Origin: Streptomyces sp. GSL17-111
Lineage (GTDB): Bacteria; Actinomycetota; Actinomycetes; Streptomycetales; Streptomycetaceae
Length of the DNA stretch: 64,000 bases
NCBI RefSeq assembly: GCF_037911585.1
Contig: NZ_JBAJNS010000001.1
Span: 5,739,001-5,803,000 of the forward strand
Direction of reading: 5' to 3'
Under the pieces are notes generated by a model. It had not been told where the DNA came from. It was given only the letters and a program-made list of their open reading frames with translations, and did no database searches. Position numbers and translations under genes: made by a program. Numbering within the stretch: position 1 is the first letter of the stretch; every line of letters starts with the position of its first letter. Below are positions 1 through 7,548 of this stretch, piece by piece.

Positions 1-2
1 TG

Positions 3-485
3 TCCATCCGCAACGTCGTGCGCAGCGACGCCCTGGAGCACGGGCCCACCGCCGCCTACCTGCGCGAGCTGGTGGCGCACGGCGCCCGGGTCCGGGTGGC
101 CGACGACGTCACCGAGCGCATCCTCGTCTACGACCGACGCACGGCGCTCGTGCCCATCGACCCGGCGGACACCTCGCGGGGCGCGCTGGTGACGCGCGAG
201 GGCGGGCTCGTGTGCAACATCATCGCGCTGTTCGAGAAGATCTGGGAGCAGGCCGACGATCTCCGGGCCAGCGGGGAGGGCGTCCGGACGCCGCCGGAGC
301 TGACCGAGACCGAGCGGCGGGTGCTGCTGTCGATGGTCTCGGTGGGCAAGGACGAAGCGGGGGCCCGGGAGCTGGGCGTGTCGGTGCGCACCTACCGGCG
401 GCACGTCGCCGACCTCATGCGGACCCTGGGCGCCGCCAGCCGGGTGCAGGCCGCCCTGATCGCCCGTGAGCGGGGCTGGGTCTGA
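3..485 (+). CDS. LuxR-type HTH transcriptional regulator, 5' truncated by the window edge
   Basis: The reading frame is open from the first bases of the window, so the true start lies to the left; the GTG at 18 is only the first in-frame start candidate. The visible part begins with a regulatory segment (A-A-Y-L-R-E-L-V, then V-D-D-V-T-E-R) and ends in a LuxR/GerE-like helix-turn-helix: LTETERRVLLSM, then a recognition helix around VSVRTYRRHVADLM, close to the C-terminus. Stand-alone regulators of this kind, with an N-terminal sensor-like segment and a C-terminal LuxR HTH, are common at the edges of thiopeptide and LAP clusters. It converges on the minus-strand small gene at 415-804 and overlaps its 3' end. 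The HTH assignment is clear; control of the neighbouring RiPP genes is an inference from position. Confidence 0.8.
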   Translation, partial: SIRNVVRSDALEHGPTAAYLRELVAHGARVRVADDVTERILVYDRRTALVPIDPADTSRGALVTREGGLVCNIIALFEKIWEQADDLRASGEGVRTPPELTETERRVLLSMVSVGKDEAGARELGVSVRTYRRHVADLMRTLGAASRVQAALIARERGWV

Positions 486-804
486 CCGATCCGCCGAGCT
501 CCTCCGCCCACCCGCCCGGCTCCTCCGCCCACCCCCGTAGCGCGCGGTCGGCCAGGACGTCGGCGACGACCCGCCGCACGGCGGCCCGGCCACCGGTGCC
601 CGGCAGGGCGACACGAAGCCGGATGCGGTCGGTCTCCACCTGCGGGACGCATCGCCAGTGCGAGGGCAGCAGCCCGAGCAGCCGGACCACCGTCGTCTGA
701 CCCACCGGGGCCGCGACCGAGCGGCGGACGACCACGATCTCGACGCGGCCGCCCCGCTCGGCGGCCGCTCCGCGCTCCCGGCACCCCTCAGCCCCGCCCC
801 TCAT
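415..804 (-). CDS. small protein of unknown function, coupled to the M20 amidohydrolase
   Basis: I do not recognise this 129-residue protein. It starts at an ATG that overlaps the 3' end of the amidohydrolase gene, with a purine-rich stretch (GGGACG) just upstream, so the two genes look translationally coupled. The central part (VEIVVVRRSVAAPVGQ, a hydrophobic VVRLLGLLPSHW, then RIRLRVALPGTGGRAAVRRV) has the alternating beta-strand and amphipathic-helix look of a small alpha/beta domain. The C-terminal 30 residues are low complexity, and that end overlaps the convergent LuxR-type gene by 71 bp, which is unusual. A GTG start about 20 codons later, just before VEIVVV, is an alternative. Support comes from coupling and from the non-random central segment; no function is proposed. 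Confidence 0.5.
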   Translation of the reverse strand: MRGGAEGCRERGAAAERGGRVEIVVVRRSVAAPVGQTTVVRLLGLLPSHWRCVPQVETDRIRLRVALPGTGGRAAVRRVVADVLADRALRGWAEEPGGWAEELGGSVRPSPAHGRSGRPAPGWRRPGSA

Positions 805-2083
805 CGCGTCCCTCCGCTCGCGGCGGGCCGACGCCCAACTCGTGCAGGGCGGCGCTCGCCAGCGCCCGCACCCCGGTGGGCAGCGCCGTGCGCACGTCCG
901 GAGCGAAGTGCGGTGAGTGGTTGCCCGGCGGCCCACCCGGGCGGTCGGCGGCCGCACGCCACTCCCGGACGCCGGTCGCGCCCAGCATCCAGTAGCCCGT
1001 CCGCACCTGCCGGGCGCCGTGCAGCGCGTCTCCGGCGGGTCCGTACCAGGGGAAGTCCTCGGTGGCCGTCGCCGGATGCCACTCCAGCACGCGGGCGGCA
1101 CCGAGGACGTCGGTGTGCACACGCCGCAGCGTGTCGGTGGTGCCCGGGTGCGGGAGGAGCGCCGGGGAGCGCGAGCCGACGGACACGGTGGGCTCGGCGG
1201 GGCATCCGGACGCCGTGCACTCGGCGCGCACGATGCGCCGGACGGCCTCCGTCACGCGGTCCAGGGCGGCCTCGGTGAAGCCGCGCACCCCGATCGCGAG
1301 CCGCGCCGAGTCGGGGACCACGTTGGCCCGCTCCCCGGCGTGCAGTGCGCCGACGGTGAGGACGACCTGCTCGGCGGGGGCGGTCTCGCGAGCCACGACG
1401 CCCTGGAGCCGCAGCACGACGGCGGCCGCCGTGAGCACCGGGTCGACCGTCAGGTGCGGGGCTCCGGCGTGCCCGCCGCGGCCGTGCACGACGACGTCGA
1501 GCGTCACCCCGCCGGCGAGGACGGGGCCACCCGCCGTGACATGGGCGACGGTGCCCGCCGGAAGCGGGGCGGTGTGCTGGGCCAGCGCGACGTCCGGGGT
1601 GCCGAACCGCTCGTACAGCCCGTCGGTGAGCATCGCGCGGGCCCCGCTCAGGGTCTCCTCGGACGGCTGCCCGACGACCAGGAGCGTGCCGGACCAGCCG
1701 GACCGGTCCCGGGCGAGGACGGTGACGGCCCCGGCGAGTGCCGCGAGGTGCAGGTCGTGGCCGCAGGCGTGCATGACGCCGGGCACGGTGCTGGCGTAGG
1801 GCAGTCCGGTCTCCTCCGGCACCGGCAGCGCGTCCAGTTCGGCCCGCAGCAGCACGGCGGGGCCGGGGCCGTTGGCCAGGACGCCGACCACGCCGTGGCC
1901 CCCGACACCCCGGGTGACGGTGCAGCCCTCCCGGGCCAGCCGGCGGGCGAACGCCTCGGCCGTGCGCCGCTCGTCGCCGGACAGCTCGGGGTGGGCGTGC
2001 AGGTCGAGGTAGAAGGCGACGGTGTCGCGCAGGACGTCCTGGGGCACGGTGGCGGCCGACGCACGACTCGGCGCTGAGGTCAT
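788..2083 (-). CDS. M20-family amidohydrolase (N-acyl amino acid / carboxypeptidase-like)
   Basis: The 431-residue protein is a full-length M20D-type metal-dependent amidohydrolase. Visible landmarks are FYLDLHAHPELS near residue 25, the metal-binding HACGHDLHL near residue 107, the catalytic glutamates in VGQPSEETLSGA, the dimerisation-domain HGRGGHAGAPH, and the C-terminal ATATEDFPWYG. Family members hydrolyse N-acyl or N-aminoacyl bonds of small substrates in the cytoplasm. The ATG at 2083 has a good AAGGAG ribosome site and lies divergent to the RiPP precursor gene, so both share a 199-bp promoter region. A role in trimming leader fragments or in tailoring or self-protection is possible, but nothing in the sequence proves it. 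Confidence 0.88.
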   Translation of the reverse strand: MTSAPSRASAATVPQDVLRDTVAFYLDLHAHPELSGDERRTAEAFARRLAREGCTVTRGVGGHGVVGVLANGPGPAVLLRAELDALPVPEETGLPYASTVPGVMHACGHDLHLAALAGAVTVLARDRSGWSGTLLVVGQPSEETLSGARAMLTDGLYERFGTPDVALAQHTAPLPAGTVAHVTAGGPVLAGGVTLDVVVHGRGGHAGAPHLTVDPVLTAAAVVLRLQGVVARETAPAEQVVLTVGALHAGERANVVPDSARLAIGVRGFTEAALDRVTEAVRRIVRAECTASGCPAEPTVSVGSRSPALLPHPGTTDTLRRVHTDVLGAARVLEWHPATATEDFPWYGPAGDALHGARQVRTGYWMLGATGVREWRAAADRPGGPPGNHSPHFAPDVRTALPTGVRALASAALHELGVGPPRAEGRDEGRG

Positions 2084-2282
2084 CGGGCAGCTCCTTCCAC
2101 GGAGGGTACGAGGGTCCGGCTCCCGGCACGCCGGGGCCGCACGTTCCGCTGACGCCGGGTGTCAGCGGAGTGTCAGCGGCAGCGGGGCCGATGTGCGAGC
2201 GCCGCACCGTCCAATGGGAGGGCGGTGCGGGGACGTCCAGCCGGCACAGCCGGTGACCCGCGCGGCAGTTGGGAGACCCACC
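2084..2282. promoter_or_regulatory. divergent promoter region of precursor and amidohydrolase, with candidate SARP repeats
   Basis: The octamer GTCAGCGG occurs at 2161-2168 and again at 2172-2179, exactly 11 bp apart on the same strand, and once inverted (CCGCTGAC) at 2146-2153. Heptamer-like direct repeats with an 11-bp period are the known binding pattern of SARP activators, and a SARP gene sits at the head of the operon at 17132-19057. The inverted copy could serve the minus-strand amidohydrolase promoter. I see no convincing -10 hexamer for either direction. A GGGAG ribosome site precedes the precursor ATG. Confidence 0.5.
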
Positions 2283-2456
2283 ATGGACAAGACGCAGCTC
2301 ACCACCCTGGCCGACGAGATCCTGGAGCTGGAGTCCGAGACCTTCGAGATCTCCGACTACTCCGACGCCGCCGAGGTCGTCCTGGCCGGCTCCACCTCCT
2401 GCTCCTCGACCTCCACCTGCTCCTCCACGACGAGCACGACCTCCTGCTCGGCCTGA
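2283..2456 (+). CDS. RiPP precursor peptide (thiazolylpeptide/LAP type)
   Basis: This 57-residue peptide has an acidic leader (residues 1-36, including LADEILELESETFEISDY) and a tail starting near S37. In the 21 C-terminal residues there are 10 Ser, 7 Thr, 3 Cys (40, 46, 55) and a final Ala. Such a leader/core split is typical of thiazolylpeptide-type bacteriocin precursors: cysteines and some Ser/Thr become azol(in)es and other Ser/Thr become dehydroamino acids. The start has a GGGAG ribosome site seven bases upstream. Its neighbours supply every activity needed: two YcaO proteins, an E1-like protein, an azoline dehydrogenase and a split LanB dehydratase. The exact leader cleavage site is not visible; the AGS segment at 35-37 is one candidate. 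Long overlapping frames in the same DNA are shadows. Confidence 0.9.
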   Translation: MDKTQLTTLADEILELESETFEISDYSDAAEVVLAGSTSCSSTSTCSSTTSTTSCSA

Positions 2457-2476
2457 GGTCCCCCCGCCCACGGGCG

Positions 2477-2523
2477 GCGTGACGGCCCTTCCCCCTCCGC
2501 CGGAGGGGGAAGGGCCGTCACGC
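2477..2523. terminator. strong bidirectional terminator between precursor and operon
   Basis: The arm 2477-2499 is a perfect reverse complement of 2501-2523 (23 bp, about one unpaired base at the centre). It sits between the convergent stop codons of the precursor gene (2456) and the YcaO gene (2542), so it can end transcription from both sides and could also protect the abundant precursor transcript at its 3' end. Confidence 0.9.
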
Positions 2524-2541
2524 GTGGTCCGCGCGGCCGGT

Positions 2542-4566
2542 TCAGGGGAAGGGGTGCGGCGCGCACGCCAGTTCCCGCGGGGCCAGGTCCCTCTCGGCGC
2601 GGCCCGCCTGCCGCAGCCCGGTGAGCATCCGGGGCATGCGCAGGGCCCGTTGCCTGCTCCAGCCGAAGTCCAGCGGCAGCAGGCCGGGCACGTGGGTGCT
2701 GACGGTGCGCAGGCCCATCCGGTGCTGCTCGGGCGTGGTCTGGTCCACCGCGATGACGTCGTATCCGGCGGCCACCAGATCGTCCCGCACGAGGGTCAGC
2801 TCCTCCAGCAGGTCGGCCCCGCCCGGCCGCCGGGCACCCTGCCAGCCGGGGAAGGACTCGGCCAGCGGCAGGGTCCCCTCCGGCTCCAGGAAGGACGTCG
2901 CGTGGTCGGCCATCCGGGGCAGGCCGTACAGCTGGGCGTGGTCCTTCAGCTGCCGTACCCGGGTGAAGTCCTCCGCCATGGCCTCCAGTTCGTTCCGCCG
3001 CCCGGCCACCTGGCCGGGCAGGTGCGGGATGTAGGTGAGCACCTCGCACAGCGCGGCGCCGACGGCGCGCTCGGGATCGAACGCTGCGGCGGCGGCGAAG
3101 GAGAGGGTGCCGGGGCCACCGTCGCGGCGCACCGCGAGGGCCGTCACCACGGGCACACCGGCCCCCATCCGCGTGTCGTAGGCACGGACGTCGTACCCGT
3201 GCAGCGCGGCCCGGTCCCGCAGGGAGCGGATGCCGGTGCCCCGGCAGGAGTCCAGGTCGATCCCGGTGAGCGCGGGCCGCGCGTACCACGCCAGGAGGAA
3301 CGCGTCGCGCTCGATCAGTTCGAGCAGCCCGAAGAGCACGGCCTCCTCCAGACCACCGCCGGTGGCACAGCCGTTGGAGCACTCGAAGACGAAGTTGTCG
3401 GCCGCCACGCCCGCGCTGTAGTGCACCAGCCGGGCGGGCACCAGCACCGGTTCGTCATCGCGCAGCGAGTGGCCCCACACCCAGGGGATCGGGCGGTCGG
3501 GGTCGAAGGGGCTGACCATGGGATCGGTGGCGTAGGTCTCGGGGGCGTAGGTGCCGCACTCCCGGGGGTCCAGTGCCCGCAGCCCGGCCGCCCGCAGGTC
3601 GTGGAACGAGCGCTCGACCGGGGACGTCCCCCGGCGCCGGTGGGTGCCCGCGTAGCGTTCGAGCCCCTCCAGGTAGGCCAGTGTGCGGCTGGCGGCGTAG
3701 GCATCGGCCTGGCCGCTCCAGGTGACGTCGTTCAGCCCCGCGTAGCCGCGCACGAAGTGCGAGCCGGCCACCGGAGCCGTCGTCGTGGAGGCCGGGTTGA
3801 GCCATGTGCCGGAGCCGAGCGCTCCGCACACGGGGTTGGCCAGGGCCAGGGTCGGCAGCGGATAGGCGTCGGCCGGTCGCCCACGGGACCCGGCGGGGTC
3901 CGCCTTGACGGCGGGCCGCAGCCGCATGCGGGCGTCCTCCGGCGTGTCGGGGCGTGGCCGGACGCAGTGCGGGCACAGCGGCTCGGGCAGCAGCGGGAAG
4001 CGGGCCGTGGCCAGGGTGGCCAGGTCCACCCGGACGACCTGAGGCAGCCGGGCGTCCGGTGCGTCCGGCGGGGCCGTGGGGCCGGCTGCCGGAAGCGGGG
4101 CCGGGGCGCTGGCCGCCGCGCGGTAGGCCGACCACACGGCGTCCACCACCCAGGGCGTCAGTACCGGCCAGGCGTGCGCGCCGCTGGGCTGCTCGCCGAG
4201 CTCCAGGGCCTCCCGTTCGGAGCGGCTGCGCAGCCGCTGCCAGCGCATGGCCAGGCACCGGCCGCAGGCGGGCGGGGCCTGCGGGGCGGCGGTGGTGTCC
4301 GTACCCCAGGGCCCCAGCAGGACGGCTCGGGCGGTCAGGTGCACGGTGGCGGCGGGCCGTGCCCCGGCGTGCGGGTCCGGGTGGCCGGCGCCGAGCGTGT
4401 CGGCGGCTCCGAGCGGGACGACCCGGGGCGCCGGGAGCGCCTCGCCGGGGGCCACCTCCCGGTGGCGGGCCAGGAGTTGCCGCTCCAGTGCGGCCCGGGC
4501 GGCCTCCAGGGGGGCGCCGGCGGCGTCCGATGACGCGGTGGGCGCGTTGGCGGTGGTCGCGGTCAT
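2542..4566 (-). CDS. YcaO-type cyclodehydratase (first YcaO)
   Basis: A 674-residue protein. The N-terminal 260 residues contain two CxxC pairs (ACGRC at 101-104 and LCPHC at 198-201), likely a structural zinc site as in E1-like parts of azoline cyclodehydratases. The C-terminal YcaO domain shows the ATP/Mg-binding acidic motifs YLEGLERYAG and GLEEAVLFGLLELIERDAF and ends in ACAPHPFP, resembling the proline-rich YcaO C-terminus needed for heterocyclisation. The family uses ATP to activate the amide backbone so Cys/Ser/Thr side chains cyclise to azolines. The ATG overlaps the permease stop codon (ATGA). A second YcaO at 13068-15011 has the same layout, so the pair may act as a complex or on different residues. 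Confidence 0.92.
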   Translation of the reverse strand: MTATTANAPTASSDAAGAPLEAARAALERQLLARHREVAPGEALPAPRVVPLGAADTLGAGHPDPHAGARPAATVHLTARAVLLGPWGTDTTAAPQAPPACGRCLAMRWQRLRSRSEREALELGEQPSGAHAWPVLTPWVVDAVWSAYRAAASAPAPLPAAGPTAPPDAPDARLPQVVRVDLATLATARFPLLPEPLCPHCVRPRPDTPEDARMRLRPAVKADPAGSRGRPADAYPLPTLALANPVCGALGSGTWLNPASTTTAPVAGSHFVRGYAGLNDVTWSGQADAYAASRTLAYLEGLERYAGTHRRRGTSPVERSFHDLRAAGLRALDPRECGTYAPETYATDPMVSPFDPDRPIPWVWGHSLRDDEPVLVPARLVHYSAGVAADNFVFECSNGCATGGGLEEAVLFGLLELIERDAFLLAWYARPALTGIDLDSCRGTGIRSLRDRAALHGYDVRAYDTRMGAGVPVVTALAVRRDGGPGTLSFAAAAAFDPERAVGAALCEVLTYIPHLPGQVAGRRNELEAMAEDFTRVRQLKDHAQLYGLPRMADHATSFLEPEGTLPLAESFPGWQGARRPGGADLLEELTLVRDDLVAAGYDVIAVDQTTPEQHRMGLRTVSTHVPGLLPLDFGWSRQRALRMPRMLTGLRQAGRAERDLAPRELACAPHPFP

Positions 4567-5318
4567 GTGCGGTCGCTCCAGCGGAAGGTCCGCAGCCCGA
4601 GCAGGCCGAAGACGAGGGCGAAGGCGGCCAGCCCCCCGCACGCCGCCAGGATCTCGGTGGCGCCGCCGTCGCCGGTCACGGCGGCCGAGACGCCGTCGTT
4701 GAAGTAGCGCAGCGGCAGCGCCCAGGAAAGGGTCTGCAGCCAGGAGGGCATGGCGTCCAGCGGGTAGAAGGAGCCGGAGAGGAAGGCCATGGGCACCATC
4801 ACGCAGTTGGCCACGGCGGCGACGGCCTCCGGCGTCCGGGTGAAGGAGCCGATGACGACGCCGATGGCCAGGAACGCGGTGATGCCGAGGAGCAGCACCG
4901 GCAGGGCGAGCGGCCAGTCGCCCGAGAGTTCCAGGCCGAACGGCGGCAGGAGGGCGGTGAGGACGAACACCGCGGCCTGGACGAGCCCGATGACCAGCGC
5001 CAGGCCGTAGCGGGAGCCGATGACGGCGGAGAGCCGGGTGGGCGTCATGCGGATCAGCCGCAGCAGGTCGTCCCGCCGCCACTGCATGAGGACGAACGCC
5101 ACACCGAACACGGCGGCGTTGGCGACGCCCCAGGAGAGCACTCCGGGCGCGATGTAGGAGATGTAGGGGCGCCCGGTCTCGTCGACCTCCTGACCGGAGA
5201 AGATCAGCCCGAACACCACCAGGAACAGCAGCGGGAAGGCGAAGGTGAAGAAGAGGGTGGTCTTGTCCCGGGTGTAGGCCCGGTAGCCGGCCGCGCTCAG
5301 GGCCGCGTATGCGCTCAT
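4563..5318 (-). CDS. ABC-2 type transporter permease
   Basis: This 251-residue membrane protein has about six hydrophobic segments, including FAFPLLFLVVFGLIFSG, GVANAAVFGVAFVLM, ALVIGLVQAAVFVLTALL, and FLSGSFYP before a final pair. This is the usual six-helix ABC-2 exporter topology. The ATG at 5318 is 43 bp downstream of the ATPase stop codon, and its own stop overlaps the start of the YcaO gene. With the preceding ATPase it forms a two-component exporter that would most simply carry the mature peptide out of the cell and give self-resistance; the substrate is inferred from context. Confidence 0.9.
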   Translation of the reverse strand: MSAYAALSAAGYRAYTRDKTTLFFTFAFPLLFLVVFGLIFSGQEVDETGRPYISYIAPGVLSWGVANAAVFGVAFVLMQWRRDDLLRLIRMTPTRLSAVIGSRYGLALVIGLVQAAVFVLTALLPPFGLELSGDWPLALPVLLLGITAFLAIGVVIGSFTRTPEAVAAVANCVMVPMAFLSGSFYPLDAMPSWLQTLSWALPLRYFNDGVSAAVTGDGGATEILAACGGLAAFALVFGLLGLRTFRWSDRT

Positions 5319-5361
5319 GCAGGTGCTCCGAAGACGTTGCGGGGGAGTGGCGGGGCGGCGG

Positions 5362-6312
5362 TCAGCCGGCGGTGCCGGTGAGCTGCAGGTAGACGTCCTC
5401 CAGGCTCGGGGTGCGCGTGCGTACCCCCTCGAGCCCGGCGACCTCGGCGACGGCGGCGAGCAGTGGCCCGGAGTCCTCCGTCTCCAGCACCACCACGTCG
5501 CCGTCCGTCGTCGCGTTCAGCACGCCGGGCAGCGATCGGGCGGTGGGCAACGGCAGCCGTTCGGCGGGCACGAGGAGCCGCGTCGTGGTGGCACCGGCGG
5601 TGATCAGCCGGTGCGGGGTGTCCAGGGCCGTGATACGGCCGCCGACCATGATGGCCACCCGGTCGCAGAGTTCCTCGGCCTCGTCCAGGTGGTGGGTGGT
5701 GTAGACGATGGTGCGGCCCGCGCCCTTGAGCCTGCGCAGCACCTCCCACAGGTCCCGCCGGGCCTGCGGGTCGAGGGAGGCGGTCGGCTCGTCCAGGAAG
5801 ATGAGCTCCGGATCGTGCACGAGGGCGGCGGCGATGGCCAGCCGCTGCCGCTGCCCGCCGGAGAGGTCGTCCACCCGGACGTCGCCGTGCTCGGTGAGGC
5901 CGACGGTGGCCAGGGTGCTCTCCGCCCGGTCCCGGTCGGTGCGGTACAGGGCGGCCACGGTGCGCAGGTGCTCGCGAGCGGTCAGCCGCACGAAGAAGGC
6001 CGACGCCTGTGTCTGCACGCCCACTCGGGGAAGCAGCCGCACGTCCCGGGGCCAGGGGCGGTGGCCGAGCACGCTGACCGTCCCCTCGTCGGCGCGCCGC
6101 AGCCCCTCCATGATCTCCACCACGGTGGTCTTGCCCGCGCCGTTGGGCCCGAGCAGTCCGAAGAACTCCCCGCGACCGACGCGCAGGCTCACCCCGTCCA
6201 CGGCGCGCACGTCCCCGTACCGCTTGTGGACGCCCTCCAGGGCGACGGCGGGTTCGGGCGCGCCCTCCGCCGGGGCGTCGGTGGCCTGGCTCGGCCGGTG
6301 GTTCCTGGTCAC
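5362..6312 (-). CDS. ABC transporter ATP-binding protein
   Basis: The 316-residue protein carries the full nucleotide-binding set: Walker A GPNGAGKTT near residue 55, a Q-loop in VGVQTQAS, the signature LSGGQRQRL, Walker B ELIFLDEPTASLD, and the switch histidine in YTTHHLDEAEEL. A C-terminal extension of about 80 residues ends in the segment TPSLEDVYLQLTG, as in drug-exporter (DrrA/CcmA-like) ATPases. The GTG at 6312 has an AAGGAG site. It pairs with the downstream permease and is part of the RiPP operon, so peptide export or immunity is the likely role. Confidence 0.93.
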   Translation of the reverse strand: MTRNHRPSQATDAPAEGAPEPAVALEGVHKRYGDVRAVDGVSLRVGRGEFFGLLGPNGAGKTTVVEIMEGLRRADEGTVSVLGHRPWPRDVRLLPRVGVQTQASAFFVRLTAREHLRTVAALYRTDRDRAESTLATVGLTEHGDVRVDDLSGGQRQRLAIAAALVHDPELIFLDEPTASLDPQARRDLWEVLRRLKGAGRTIVYTTHHLDEAEELCDRVAIMVGGRITALDTPHRLITAGATTTRLLVPAERLPLPTARSLPGVLNATTDGDVVVLETEDSGPLLAAVAEVAGLEGVRTRTPSLEDVYLQLTGTAG

Positions 6313-6339
6313 GGTGGACTCCTTACGGGGGGTGACGCG

Positions 6340-7548
6340 TTACGCGGTGGTGAGGACGTGGCGGACGAGGAGAACGGCACCGGTCAGCAGGAGCAGCACG
6401 ACGACGACGGACCCGGCCGCGTAGGCACGGTAGGCGCGCCGGGCCCGAGGCGGGTACCGGGCGGCCTCGGGGTCGCGGCGCAGGGCGAGGGCGACGTAGC
6501 GGCGGCTGGAGGCGGCCAGTTCGGCGGTGCCGAGGAGTTGGCCGACGACCTTGTAGCCGTCCAGCGGTGGCAGCGGAACGAGCATGGCCAGCGCCTGGAG
6601 CGTGCCGAGGAAGAGGAAGCCGCCGAGCGCCTGGCCGGTCGCGCCCGCCGGGCGGGCGAGGGCCCACACAGCGAAGAACGGGAGCAGGAAGAGCAGGTTG
6701 GTGACGGCCCCGGCGAGCGCGGTGGCGATCCGGGCCGTACGCCCGGGCAGGTAGAGGTAGTCCTCGACCGTGCAGTACATGATCACCACGGGGAACCGCC
6801 AGCGGAGGCCGATCTCACCGACCCGGCCGCCGTAGTGCCGGGCGACGAGGCCGTGGGCCAGCTCGTGCAGCGCCGTGCTGAGCCACAGCAGGGTGGCCCC
6901 GGCCGTGAGCAGCACCGGGTGGCGGAACAACTCAACTGCTCCGGTGGCGAGTTCACCGACGTGCCAGGCCAGCACGAGGGCCATCACGGTGACCAGGAAC
7001 AGCAGCGGAAGAGCCCACCGCCGGGCCAGCAGGAAGCCGAGGGCGTCGTGCAGCCGGCCCGCCGTGGCGTGGGCGTCCGCGACGAGCCGGACGCTGCCGG
7101 CGAGCACGCCGTTGCGCCCGGGCTTCGTCCCGGGCCCGCCGGCCGTACGGCCCCCGGGCGCTTCCGCGTCCCCGGACGCGTCCCCGCCCCCGGCCCCCGC
7201 CGTACCGGACGGCCCGGACGGGGCGGGGCCGCTCGCCAGCAGGCCGCGCCCGCCCAGGAGTCCGAGGATCTGGCGCCAGTGGCCCTCGCCCAGTCGCTTG
7301 CCGTACGTCCGCGCGTACGCCGCGCCGATCTCGTCCGGGGTGCGGGTGCCGTCCATGCGGGCGATGAGGAAGTGTTCCTTCACACCGACCTGGAAGGACT
7401 GCCCCGAGGTGGTGTCCTTCACCAGGTGCACCCGGCGCGGCCCGTGCAGGACCTCCCCGCTGACCAGCACCCCGGGCCGCAGCGCGGGACGGTAGCCGTC
7501 CTCGGGTCGCGGGGGCGCCGCCCGTCCCGGCGGCCCGTCGGCACTCAC
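6340..7548 (-). CDS. PqqD-like domain fused to M50 membrane metalloprotease
   Basis: Translation from the GTG at 7548, which overlaps the stop of the lyase gene (GTGA), gives 402 residues; the long upstream extension of the frame is a shadow. Residues about 20-105 resemble a PqqD/RRE-like fold (VSGEVLHG, HLVKDTTSGQSFQVG, FLIARMDGTRTPDEI). A Gly/Ala/Pro linker (106-148) follows. The rest is a multi-helix membrane domain with the zinc motif HELAH at 228-232 and a downstream PLDGY segment matching the second M50 active-site Asp. M50 proteases cut within or near the membrane. A leader-binding-type domain on such a protease in a RiPP operon suggests leader removal coupled to export, but the target is inferred. 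Confidence 0.82.
   Translation of the reverse strand: MSADGPPGRAAPPRPEDGYRPALRPGVLVSGEVLHGPRRVHLVKDTTSGQSFQVGVKEHFLIARMDGTRTPDEIGAAYARTYGKRLGEGHWRQILGLLGGRGLLASGPAPSGPSGTAGAGGGDASGDAEAPGGRTAGGPGTKPGRNGVLAGSVRLVADAHATAGRLHDALGFLLARRWALPLLFLVTVMALVLAWHVGELATGAVELFRHPVLLTAGATLLWLSTALHELAHGLVARHYGGRVGEIGLRWRFPVVIMYCTVEDYLYLPGRTARIATALAGAVTNLLFLLPFFAVWALARPAGATGQALGGFLFLGTLQALAMLVPLPPLDGYKVVGQLLGTAELAASSRRYVALALRRDPEAARYPPRARRAYRAYAAGSVVVVLLLLTGAVLLVRHVLTTA

Noticed and set aside
2269..4533. A 754-codon plus-strand frame
   Set aside because: It runs opposite the YcaO gene, which has clear motifs, and reads as low-complexity sequence.
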